Source: Monosiga brevicollis MX1 (taxonomy: Eukaryota; Opisthokonta; Choanoflagellata; Craspedida; Salpingoecidae). From it: 46,611 nt of DNA. How positions within the stretch are numbered: position 1 is the first letter of the stretch; the number at the start of each line of letters is the position of its first letter. Made by a program: the position numbers and the translations under genes. Below the pieces are notes generated by a model. It saw only the letters and a list, made by a program, of their open reading frames with translations. It searched no databases and was not told where the DNA came from. The DNA lies in contig NW_001865043.1 in the NCBI RefSeq assembly GCF_000002865.3, positions 851,261 through 897,871 on the forward strand, given 5' to 3'. Below are positions 1 through 9,285 of the stretch, piece after piece.

Positions 1-235
1 TTTTTTTTTTTTTTTTGGGGGGGGGGGGTGGGGGGTGGTTATGACTGACTGATGGTGATGATGGCAAGCGCAAGGGGACAGGGGGGGGGCGGAGATTCAG
101 ATGTCAGGTCTTCCATTTTCTTGACCGCCACATCAGGCATTGGAGGAGGTCGGCGCGCAGTGGTGGTGTTGTGGCTGCTTTTGCCAGTTCCATCCCATCT
201 CTTTAGTTTGTGCTTGCCCTTGTGTGTCAAAAGTC
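1..235. repeat. Homopolymer left edge and 5' flank of RING gene
   Basis: The window opens with a T16 run followed directly by a G-rich run (about positions 17-40). The rest, up to position 235, is the probable promoter and 5' leader of the RING gene. The G homopolymer at the very edge suggests a sequencing or contig boundary more than a biological element. Confidence 0.5.
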
Positions 236-1379
236 ATGGCGACCGCATCTGGTCCAGCGGCGCCGGTCAGTGCATCCTCCCCAGAAACCCAGGGGCAGTC
301 GCCATCTGGGCTGTCGAATGCGGCTCGTTGGCTCTGCTTTGAACATGAATACGGGCCTGCTCTGCCTGATGTGCCAACGGGGATTGATGTATATGGAGAA
401 AACACGGATGCCAACACTGATGCCAACGTGGGATTTGACTGGGCGGAAGAGCTTGCAAACGGAGTCCTTCAGGTGGATGAGGATGACTGCAGTGATGATG
501 ATGGAAGCACGGGTGAGCCGTACACGTACGAGCTGATGGACGCCGCCGACTTTCTCGCTGAGGAGTATGAACGAGATCTGGATCTGCATCGTCGTGGCTT
601 CGTTCGCCGTCAAGGGTGCGTGACAAGGGGCCCAGTCCAAAATTGTCAAGTGTTGTTTGCTCACCACCCAGTAGACTCACTCGAGCCATTCTTATTGGTC
701 CCTCTCTCATTGTAGCCACCGTACCAAGGCCATCCGGAGTGAAGATCGTGCGGATCGCCGCGCGCGCCGTCGTCGTTTGGTCCCGGCATCTCGCTCACTG
801 CCATTCTTGGCGACGTTTCAGCGCCGCCATGCTCGCTCCATTCAGAAGCAGGCTGCTGCCCCCGATGTGCTGGCAGCAGCGCCAGCACAAGACTGGGCCA
901 AAGGGACATGCCACTCTCGACCGCGAAACACTGCAAACACTCCAGAATGGGATCAGCCATTGCCTCCAGTTGCCCCAGTCCTTCCCGCAGCTCTGCGAGC
1001 CCACGTTCTGCAGGCCAACGCTGCGCGCACGGCCCGCGACAAGCTTCTTCAGGACCTGCAGTATCGAGACATTACCCCCGAGGACTATGAGCTACTATTA
1101 GAACTGGACGAGCAGCTGCCCAAGACAACGGCAGACCCAGCCTTGTTGGCTGGGCTCGTCGTTGTTTCCTTTGCCGCCTTGAGCGATCACGCCTCGTCAA
1201 AGCCGATTGATTGTAGCATTTGCATGGAGGCATATACGGATAGTAGCGCCGTGGTGGCGCTCCCCGCCTGTCATCACGTGTATCACGAGGCCTGTATTCG
1301 AACTTGGCTGGAGGCGTATGGCGCCAAATGTCCTCTTGACAACCGTTCCGTTGAGCCTATGACCATGGGCGCAGTTTAA
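236..1379 (+). CDS. RING-H2 finger protein, putative E3 ubiquitin ligase
   Basis: Two exons, 236-615 and 716-1379, are joined by a 100-base GT-AG intron and encode 347 residues. The start is the ATG at 236, in frame with the open upstream codons. The N-terminal half is low-complexity and acidic (Asp/Glu cluster around residues 75-90) with an Arg-rich patch just after the junction. A C-terminal RING-H2 spans about residues 293-335: C293-x2-C296-x15-C312-x-H314-x2-H317-x2-C320-x11-C332-x2-D335. The eighth ligand is Asp in CPLDNR, the same local motif found in RBX1, instead of the usual Cys. RING-H2 proteins normally recruit E2 enzymes for ubiquitin transfer. No substrate-binding domain was recognised and no membrane segment is seen. 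It ends 12 residues after the RING. Confidence 0.85.
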
Positions 1380-1842
1380 AGCTCCGGCCGGCCCTGAACA
1401 CGGGTGGTTTTGATTTGTTTAAGTGAAGTGCACTGGAAGGAGTGTCCACTGTTTTGACTTTTAGCGTTGGTGCCGACATGGACCGCATCAAGCAAGTGTG
1501 TCTCAGTTTGAACCGACGCTGTGCGTCGGCTGGCGTGCCGGTTGATTGATTGTGACTAGACGATGCCCTGGCTCGAGCCAGAGTTAATTGAGTTTGAGAT
1601 GACGACATGATAACAATCAGAGTGGCACAGCGCGATCAGTAAGTCACGAGAGAATAGAGAAGGAGCAAAAGAAGAAATGAAAGCAGAAAGAGGAGAGAGA
1701 GACGCAAGAGAAACACAGCGAGGGGTGGCTGAGAAAATCCTTGACCGCTCATGCTCTGCTGTGCTGGTGGAGCTCTACCTCGGAGTTTATCTCTAGGAGT
1801 GGAATTGTAACACATCATGCGAATTTGTGTGATAATCTCACT

Positions 1843-1877
<35 letters not shown>

Positions 1878-2348
1878 GATTTTCTGTTCCTTGTCTTTTG
1901 TGAGGCATTTATTTGGGTGCTGGGTGTCAAGTTGTCGTGAACGGCATCGGCACCGGCAAAGGCGATAGAGGTTTTCAACAGCTGGTGGCATCACCGGAGG
2001 GAAACCTTTCGTTTCATCTTCTCATTTTTTTTGCTGTTTCTTCTCGCGGATCCCTCGCAAAGGCGTCAGACCTGTCAAGATTCAAGCGAGGTGTGACCTG
2101 TCTGTTTTTTTGCGAGGTCTCCACCTTCCCCCACGTCGCCACTGCCCGTGGATGCCTCTGTCTATTCATCTACTCCCCCAGCCCGTCGGTGCAGTTCTCC
2201 CGTGGCCTCTGAAAGCTTCCTATCCCTGCTAGTGGCTCTGGTTCGACGGCTCGGGCACTCGGCGGCCAACGATAGTGCTACCCGACCCCACTACCCGCCT
2301 TGGGCTGCGAGCTGCCCCACGGTCCCCCTCGGTCCATTTGCCTCCAAG
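1380..2348. other. Intergenic region between RING and PP2C genes
   Basis: This stretch holds no convincing gene. It contains a T31 tract at 1846-1876 and a purine-rich stretch around 1660-1730, then the probable 5' leader of the downstream phosphatase. The reading frame of the phosphatase is open from about 2148, but the only upstream start-like codon there is GTG. Confidence 0.5.
1846..1876. repeat. Poly-T tract (31 bases)
   Basis: Uninterrupted T homopolymer in intergenic DNA. It is one of several long A/T homopolymers in the window, all outside coding exons. Confidence 0.95.
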
Positions 2349-3737
2349 ATGTGGGCCACTGGGCTGTGGGGGTTGTGTGGGCGCAGTCGCCTCCACGGTG
2401 CTGGTGTTGGGCCAGCTGGCTGGATGACCGCATGGCGCTTTCTGCGCGCGGGCCAGCGGGCAGCTTCTCCCATTCTCGAGTTTGACATTTTGACCAGCGA
2501 TGCGCGTGCTGCTGGTTGCGAATGCAACGCTCTGGTCAAGGTCGAGGGCTCGCGCAACTCATTTGAGGGACGCCTGCACCCCAAGTCTGGCCTTTTTGAG
2601 CGGGGACAGCGCGAAATCTTTCGCGAGCGCTGCGATGATCTCGGGCGCATTCGTGCTCTTGTCATCGGGCCTGACCGCCCAGGAAAGGACGATGGGTGGT
2701 TACTCAATTCGGTGATATTGCGCATTTTGGACGATGACAACCGTCTGCGCCGCGTTTTTACCTTTGAATGTAATCGGTGGCTGGGGGGCCGCCATGAGGC
2801 CAGCAACCCGACGCTGTCTGTCACACTCACACCCCAGCAGTCCGTCACACCCGATGAGGTGCGTCTCAAGACCCAGGAGAAGCCCCTGTCGCTGATCGTA
2901 CATTCAGTGGCTTACCCGCATCCGGATAAAGTCCAACAAGGCCGCAAGGGTCTAGTAGGCCGGATGCAAGGCTATGCTGGAGAGGACGCTTATGCCATCA
3001 GTCACGAAACTGGTCCTTTGCATGGCCTCTTCCTGGCCGACGGTGTACATGCCTGGCATAGTGAGGGCATTGATGCTGGCGCTTGGGCTCGGGAGCTAAC
3101 CCTTGGACTTGCACACCAACATGACAGCGCTGCCAGCGCCTATGCCAAAGCCCCACTCGCCGAGCGAGTCCGGCCCGGCTTGACCCTGGTGGAGATGGTG
3201 GAGCACGTGTATCAACAGCTCTTGACTGACGGTGTGCAGGGTAGCTCCACCCTGGTGAGTGCCTGCTTCGATGGCTCCACCGGCGCCCTCGACGTTTACA
3301 ATCTCGGGGATAGCGGCTTGAGCGTTTTGCGCCGGCGGGGTACCATTGGCGGTGCCGATGTCTATGGTGTACTGTACCGCACACCCGTTTTGGAGCACCG
3401 CTTTGGCTGTCCCTACCAGCTGGGCCACCATGCTCAGGGCGACACGCCAGAGGCGGGCCTCGTCAAAACACTGGCTCTACAGCCCGACGACATTGTTGTC
3501 ATGGGCAGCGACGGCTTGTGGGACAACTTGTTGCCGTCAGACATGGCGCGAATTTGTTCAGAGCCCAGTTCACGGCGAACCCTGCATCACCGGCTCGCCG
3601 CGGCTGCCTTTAATGTCAGTTTGGATCGTAACGCCGACTCACCCTTTGCACGTGAAGCCACGGAGGAGCTCAACATGTTCTACAGCGGCGGTAAGAAAGA
3701 TGATATCTCTGTGGTGGTGGCCATTGTGGAGAGCTGA
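2349..3737 (+). CDS. PLAT domain fused to PPTC7-like PP2C phosphatase
   Basis: A single exon of 462 residues starts at the first in-frame ATG (2349). The first ~42 residues are Arg-rich, hydrophobic and free of acidic residues, like a mitochondrial targeting peptide. Residues ~43-147 match a PLAT/LH2 beta-sandwich: the FERGQRE segment, DLGRIRALVIG, a W before the LNSVILRI strand, and the diagnostic FTFECNRWL end. Residues ~180-462 are a PP2C-type Ser/Thr phosphatase of the PPTC7 branch, with metal-binding motifs GEDAY, LADGV, NLGDSG, GSDGLWDN and KKDDIS all present. PPTC7 enzymes act in mitochondria in animals and yeast, and PLAT domains bind lipids or membrane proteins. A lipid-targeted mitochondrial phosphatase is an inference. 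If an unseen upstream exon exists, the N-terminus would change. Confidence 0.88.
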   Translation: MWATGLWGLCGRSRLHGAGVGPAGWMTAWRFLRAGQRAASPILEFDILTSDARAAGCECNALVKVEGSRNSFEGRLHPKSGLFERGQREIFRERCDDLGRIRALVIGPDRPGKDDGWLLNSVILRILDDDNRLRRVFTFECNRWLGGRHEASNPTLSVTLTPQQSVTPDEVRLKTQEKPLSLIVHSVAYPHPDKVQQGRKGLVGRMQGYAGEDAYAISHETGPLHGLFLADGVHAWHSEGIDAGAWARELTLGLAHQHDSAASAYAKAPLAERVRPGLTLVEMVEHVYQQLLTDGVQGSSTLVSACFDGSTGALDVYNLGDSGLSVLRRRGTIGGADVYGVLYRTPVLEHRFGCPYQLGHHAQGDTPEAGLVKTLALQPDDIVVMGSDGLWDNLLPSDMARICSEPSSRRTLHHRLAAAAFNVSLDRNADSPFAREATEELNMFYSGGKKDDISVVVAIVES

Positions 3738-4474
3738 AATCGGTGCCGGGCCAGCGGGGTGAGACCCTTGCACGGAGCTCCGAGCGGAACAGGCACATGA
3801 GGGCCCGGCCCTTTCTTTTTCTATTATAACGTGGCTGTGTATGTCAATGCACATGGGGACGTATACTGCTCGAGGGTAGATAGGCGGTCGTGTATTTTTT
3901 TTTTTTTTTTTTGCCGTCGGTCCCTTCTCGCTCGTTTGTGCTGGCCCAGAATACAAATTGAAGGAGAATACATCAGCTCTCCTAAATAAACCATTATGAT
4001 CTGACATTTCAATTGTCAGCATGGCACGGGGTTGTTGAGGGATCCTGTCCGCTCTCGTGCCGCGCGCGCCGCGGCTTCAACATGCCATGGCTGCCAAGGC
4101 AGGAGACCAAGGCGCGCGCGGTGGCCATCCACTTGCCCATCTATCCGCCACCCTGTTCATCCGTCTGTCGTGGAGAAATGTGCTTGCGTTTTTTTGTTTT
4201 CTTGTTGGCGCGTTCATTCTGCATGATCAGCGGACAATGCGTCTCGCGGCTCTTGCCTCTCTGAGCAAAGGCCACGAGCGTCCCCGCCTGGGGCTTGCTT
4301 TGCCTCAGGTGCCCTACCCTGTCTTAAACGAGGCAGCTTTTCAGTCGCTGGGGTAGGTACCAAGACTTGGTTGGTGGGGTCGGCCATTTTCTCTGACCCG
4401 CCATCGCTTCGTTGTTGGCCGGGATCGTCTCTTGCGCTGTCCTCGACCACACTGTGCCCATCGCCGCCACCACC
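3738..4474. other. Intergenic region between PP2C and LIM genes
   Basis: No gene is supported here. A T18 tract lies at 3895-3912. The segment 4400-4474 leads into the well-placed ATG of the LIM gene and is its likely promoter and leader. Confidence 0.5.
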
Positions 4475-6699
4475 ATGACTGTCACCAAAAAAGGTGAGTG
4501 TTTCTGGGCCCTGCGGCACCAGCTGCGACCGCTGCCGCTCACCAACGCGGTTGGACATCAATCGCATGACCTTCTCACCTCGCCCAATCGCGATGTGACC
4601 TAGGCTGGCAACCGCCCAAGGCGGCCGGCTGTCAAGTGTGCAGCAAGCCCGTGTACTACATGGAAAAACTTGAAGCCGATGAAAAGGTGCGTACAGCTGT
4701 AGTCCACTTTGGGCCCAGACGTGTGCTTATCGCAAGCACACTCACGAATCGCCTTGTCCCATATCACACAGGTGTACCATAAAACCTGCTTCAAATGCTC
4801 AGTGTGCAAGAAGAGCCTTTCTGCGGGCACTTATGCAGCCATGAGCGGAGTTCTCTATTGCAAGCCGCACTTTAAGCAAATGTTCAAGGCAAAGGTGAGT
4901 TGCAGGGCATCTGTGTGCTTGTTGTTTTTTTTCAGGAGCTGCCTCGTCGCCAGCTCCAGTACCTCCAAATGCCAAGGGCCAATCAGTCTAACCTTTGTTT
5001 TGGCGCAGGGAAACTACAACTTTGGTGCACATGCCTCCGACAAGCCAAGCTCATACACCGTCACTACCAAGGCTTCATCGTAAGTTTTGATGAGGGCGTG
5101 CTCTATTGGGCCATGCATCCGGTCATTTGCAATTGTATATGCGGATATGTATTTTTTTAATGCTTTGTACTGGCGCACTCAACTCATCCTTGCCGTGGCT
5201 TCAGGGTGCCTGCCCGACCGGCCTCTTCCGAGAAGGCCGTGAGTGCCCCCAAGGCTGCGCCGGCCCTGGCTGAACGAATGAAGGCGTTTCATGGGCAACC
5301 ACCCGTCAACTCGGTCGTTGGAGGCAATACCACCCCGGCACCCCCGACCGTATCCGACAAGGCTTTGCGCGAGTCCGAGTCAATGGCCAAGCGAGGCGGC
5401 GTCGCCGCTATTGCGGCTCGCTTTTTGACGACTCAAACTGAGGGTACGGCGCCTCAGGCCCGAGAGGCGGCATCCCGACGCCGTTCGTCAACGGCCAAGG
5501 TGGCTGAGGTGGCCCGAGCCTTTGCAGTGACGGCGGCAGTCCCGTCGCCGGCTCAAGAGCCGCAGGGATCCAAGCCCGAAGCCCCGGTCCGAGCGACGCC
5601 CAGGGCATCGGGAGTCTCCGCTTCTGGTGCTGTCAAGTGCGACGTGGTGCCGCCAAAGACCGCAGTCACAGCCAATCAATCTGTGCGAGGCATTCGCGCT
5701 CTGTTTGAGAAGATTTCGGCCACCTCCACCACACCGGCCCCAGTGACTATCTGCCGACCCAAGTATGTTTTTAATGGCAGCCTTGTGGGCCAAGGCGCGG
5801 ATGCACAAGCCGTGCAGGCCGAGAGGCCCGGTGAATCCGTCCAGGAGGCGAAGGTGACCACTGTGGATGAGCACGTTGCAAGCCCAATCTCTACTGGTGC
5901 CTCGGATCTTGATGCGCAAGTTGCCAAGCCGGAGGACGTGAAACCTCGCTCTCGCACCGTGTCGTCGGTCGAGGCGGAGGACGATGACAACTCATCGGCG
6001 GACGAGGAAGACGATGAAGTTTCCGATGAACCTGAACAAGGCGTCACGGCGACACATGGGGCGTTGACCGACGCTCCCATTCTGCAAAGGGAGGCCAGCA
6101 CGCTCTCCACCGTTTCTCTTGAATTCGAAGCCACCTCACCAACTCTCAGCAGTTCTGCTGAGATGCCCGAGCTGAAAGAAGCTGTCGAGAGCAGCGAGGA
6201 GGCGCAAGCACAGCCGGTGCTCAAGGACACCCTTAACGAAAGCGAGGAGAGCGACGAGGATGAAGATGCTTTGATTGATGAGGACCCGTTGGCCGAGTAT
6301 GAGCCTTGCGATGGCGTGCACGACAGCGAGGAGAACGAAAACGCCAACGAGGCGTCAGCCGCGGAGGAGGACGCTGAATCGTCGGACAAGGCACCGGCCG
6401 TGCATGAACATCGCCTGTCTCGTCGACTGTCCTCCTTGCTTAATGTTGCTGATGCTTTTGATGTGGACCTCGAGAATCTCAGCATCGTTGACCAGTCCAT
6501 TCAGGACCCTGAATCTGACACGACCAAGGAAAACTCCAACCGTGGCTCCTTTATTAGTCTGGACAAGGAGCGCGTCCAACCCGTGCTGCCCCCCGGCAAG
6601 ATCCCTCCCTTGGGTCGACGCCTATCCTCCATGATGAACTTGACCAACTTTCTCGAGACTGATTTTACCCATCTCGAGGCCCTCGAGGTGGCCAACTAA
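4475..6699 (+). CDS. EPLIN-type LIM domain protein with long acidic tail
   Basis: Five exons (4475-4493, 4604-4686, 4772-4894, 5009-5079, 5205-6699) encode 596 residues. The ATG sits in a strong CCACCATGA context. One LIM domain (residues ~16-70) has two zinc fingers, starting CQVCSKPVY and continuing HKTCFKCSVC, with YCKPHF near its end. The following GNYNFG matches the segment after the LIM domain in EPLIN/LIMA1, an actin-bundling family. The rest is disordered: Ala/Pro/Lys-rich to ~250, then Asp/Glu-rich between ~265 and ~500. Two related motifs close the protein: RRLSSLLN within residues ~502-525 and RRLSSMMN at ~570-590, each followed by Phe/Leu and Asp at matching spacing. RRxS fits a basophilic kinase site. 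A cytoskeletal adaptor role is inferred from the LIM type. Confidence 0.87.
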
Positions 6700-7561
6700 C
6701 TGGAACAAACACCTTTCCCTTGTTGAATAGCCGGCCCTTGATGCTTGCCATCGGCCATCCATGATTTTTTCTTATGTTATTGTCGTATCTGCCTTCTACT
6801 GCTCCCCCTCTCTCTTTTAACTGTTCACGATGTGGCACCAGCCTGTTCTTGCTCGTGCTGCTACCTGATTCCTCTGTTCCTGGAAAAAAACAATAAAAAC
6901 CAATCCTAAGGAACGTCCGTTTTTGTTCTTCAATGGTGTATTTGTCTGTGGCTGTGCAACTTCCGCCACCGCCTGCTGTCTTGGCATAAACGAGCCCCCG
7001 CCCCCTCTTGTTGTTTTGCACGTTTCCTTTCTTTTCCTTTTGATGCTAAATCTGTTGATTGTAGAATTGATTGATTGATTGATTGATTGATTGATGAAGG
7101 AATTACAACTGGCGTCCAGGTTGAGGCAAACGACTAGAGCCATGAGGCAGTGAGTGTGAACATGACGGGGCACAATGGATGAGAAATAAATGCAGAGCGG
7201 AAAGAGGACGGAAAATAAGAAGGCGCAGTCTAATCATGTGCAAGTGCCAACAGCGACAACACCACGGCCCGATCTGCAGCGCTAGGCAATCCCTGGGCAA
7301 AGACGAAGAAACAATAATCTAAACTCAAGAGCAAACGAAATCACGGCCGCCTTTTGTGATGGGTTGGGGCAAAGCCAGGACGAGGACCGAGTGCGTGCCC
7401 AGCCCATACCGAGGAGTCATCCAAACACTTGCGTCGGATGGAGCTGCATCGTTCTTCTGGCCAACGAGACGAAAATGTACGAGAAGCAAATGCTGGCACA
7501 CTCGCGAGCCAAAGGATGCTTGAACAAGGCCTTGGTCATCCTTGATATGACGCTTGGGTGC
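6700..7561. other. 3' convergent intergenic region
   Basis: This lies between the 3' ends of the LIM gene (+) and the copper transporter gene (-). It holds an AATAAA signal near 6891 for the plus strand and a (TTGA)n repeat at 7064-7095. No gene is supported. Confidence 0.5.
7064..7095. repeat. (TTGA)n tetranucleotide repeat
   Basis: About seven to eight tandem copies of a TTGA unit in the convergent intergenic region. Confidence 0.9.
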
Positions 7562-8071
7562 CTAATTGCCCCCACAGCACGGGGAGGTGCCACTGGGCGT
7601 TTGGACAATAGGCGTTAGGGCCGAAGGCTTGCGCCCATCAAGATCTTGGTATGCGCCGACTTTGCGCACATGTCGCTGGAGTTGACGAACAACGAAAGAG
7701 CCCGTGGCCAGGCCGAGGATGATCATGACGAAGAAAAGGCTCTCATAGAGCATGACGAGCAGCATGAGAAAGTAGGCGTTGAGCATGTGGATGCCGTATG
7801 ACAGGGCGACACACAGATCTTGCAGAATGGGGCGAGTGCTCTCTTGTGCTTCGAGACGGTTACGGTACCACCGAAAGAGCTCATTGAAGAGGCCCATGCA
7901 AAATGTGCCAATGAGAGCAATCGCATATTTGCCCGCGGTATCAATGACGACGTTGTGAAAGAGAAAGATGGGGCAGAATGACGGGGCCCGCCCAAAGCCA
8001 TCGTTCATGACCATGCCCGAGCCAGAGCAGAACCCATTTGAGGGCATGCCCATGTCATCGTCCATGTCCAT
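7562..8071 (-). CDS. Ctr-family high-affinity copper transporter
   Basis: A 169-residue protein read from the ATG at 8071 to a TAG at 7562. The N-terminus is Met/Asp-rich (MDMDDDMGM), as in the copper-collecting extracellular tails of Ctr proteins. Three hydrophobic segments follow at about residues 45-65, 95-112 and 113-130. The second carries MLLVM, the MxxxM copper-coordinating motif. The third carries GLATG, the GxxxG packing motif that lets helices pack in the Ctr trimer. The C-terminus ends in CCGGN, a possible cytosolic copper-handing Cys pair. Ctr proteins import Cu(I) at the plasma membrane. A donor-like GGTGAGTAC on the minus strand near 8198 suggests a 5' leader intron or an extra N-terminal exon. 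Confidence 0.85.
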   Translation of the reverse strand: MDMDDDMGMPSNGFCSGSGMVMNDGFGRAPSFCPIFLFHNVVIDTAGKYAIALIGTFCMGLFNELFRWYRNRLEAQESTRPILQDLCVALSYGIHMLNAYFLMLLVMLYESLFFVMIILGLATGSFVVRQLQRHVRKVGAYQDLDGRKPSALTPIVQTPSGTSPCCGGN

Positions 8072-8395
8072 CTTGATTGAGCGTAGTCAAGTGGTTCACA
8101 AGAGGGTAGACTGCAGGGCCCGTACAGGTAAGACAATGTGGTGAGGTGGGTCAGGGCTGCTGGCAGCTGATGCAAACGGGCGTGCCATGCTGTGTACTCA
8201 CCAAGGGCAGGTAGTCGCCTGATGAGGTTGTCGTGCTCTGTCAGGCCCTTGCGCGCGATCGCCGCTTCCGGGGTTGTTTGCAAATTAAGAAAATGGCTGC
8301 CCGAACACGCCGACCACCACCCGTGCAAGCAACCAGCCTGGCTCCGACGTGCTGTGCCTCGTGATGCTGATGCAAACCCACAGAAACACCCGGCC

Positions 8396-8423
8396 AAAAA
8401 AAAAAAAAAAAAAAAAAAAAAAA
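8396..8423. repeat. Poly-A tract (28 bases)
   Basis: Uninterrupted A homopolymer in the divergent intergenic region. Confidence 0.95.
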
Positions 8424-8858
8424 GGAGGGGAAGTTTCGTTCAAGTGTAAAAGTGTGTGTCATCGCGATCTGTGCCGCTTTAAAACTTGGAGCAAATCGAC
8501 TTACTAAAGCTCTCTTTTCGGTAACGGACGCTGCAAAAGCCTTTCATGACTTGGTTCTGCCATCGCCACGCTGCCTGACACGACTGGGTCGTGCAGACAA
8601 TAGCCCATGACTCGCATTGCCGGCGACGGGGCGGACGGCCGCTGCCCTTTCTTCCGGCATACCTCCACCGCTACCAGCTGATACTCCCCGGCCCTCAGAG
8701 GACGTCGGAGCGGGCACGAAAAGGTCTGACAAGCATCACGCTTTCATCTTTGAGACTAAAAATAGATCATGGATAGAGGAATTGTCAGATGAATTTGATC
8801 GGCCTTGGTAGTGTGATCTTTATTACAGTTTTCTTTTGAAGGTTGGTCAGGCACTCGA

Positions 8859-8859
<1 letters not shown>

Positions 8860-8915
<56 letters not shown>
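8860..8915. repeat. Poly-A tract (56 bases)
   Basis: The longest homopolymer in the window. No clear retroelement body or flanking target duplication could be identified next to it. Confidence 0.95.
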
Positions 8916-8919
<4 letters not shown>

Positions 8920-9285
8920 GCGGGTCGTTGTCTGCTTGTCCTTGATGATGGTGACGCGCGCTGTTGGCGACGAGCGGGGAGGAGGACATGCAAGGGCGCG
9001 TTTGAAGAAGTGGAGCGATGGACCTTGTTTATTGGCTCTATCTTTTTGGACCGCCTCACATCCGCCCTCCCCTGGCCGCCTCGCATGCATAGGTAGAGTG
9101 AGCAGGATCTCCCTCTGCCCAAACGACACACACGCTCTTTGAAGACTACCGAGAGTACGTTTCTTTGCATCGCGCCCTATGGATGTCTACGTGTTTGTGT
9201 GCGCGCTGGCCAGAGGCCTCAAACGCTTCTTCTCATGATATCATTCGGATGGGCTGGGATTTGAGCAGTGTCGTCCGACGAAGAA

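Larger units (their letters stand above)
8072..9285. other. Divergent intergenic region between Ctr and TIPE genes
   Basis: This probably carries promoters for both divergent genes. It contains A28 and A56 homopolymers. No further gene was found; the open frames through the homopolymers code only for poly-Lys or poly-Phe. Confidence 0.5.

Noticed and set aside
2148-2348. N-terminal extension of the PLAT-PP2C protein to 2148
   Set aside because: The codon at 2148 is GTG, not ATG. The first in-frame ATG is at 2349 and begins a plausible targeting peptide.
5676-6500. 274-codon open frame on the minus strand opposite the LIM protein
   Set aside because: It is Ser/Leu-rich because it mirrors the acidic Glu/Asp codons of the real plus-strand exon. 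No domain and no splice logic.
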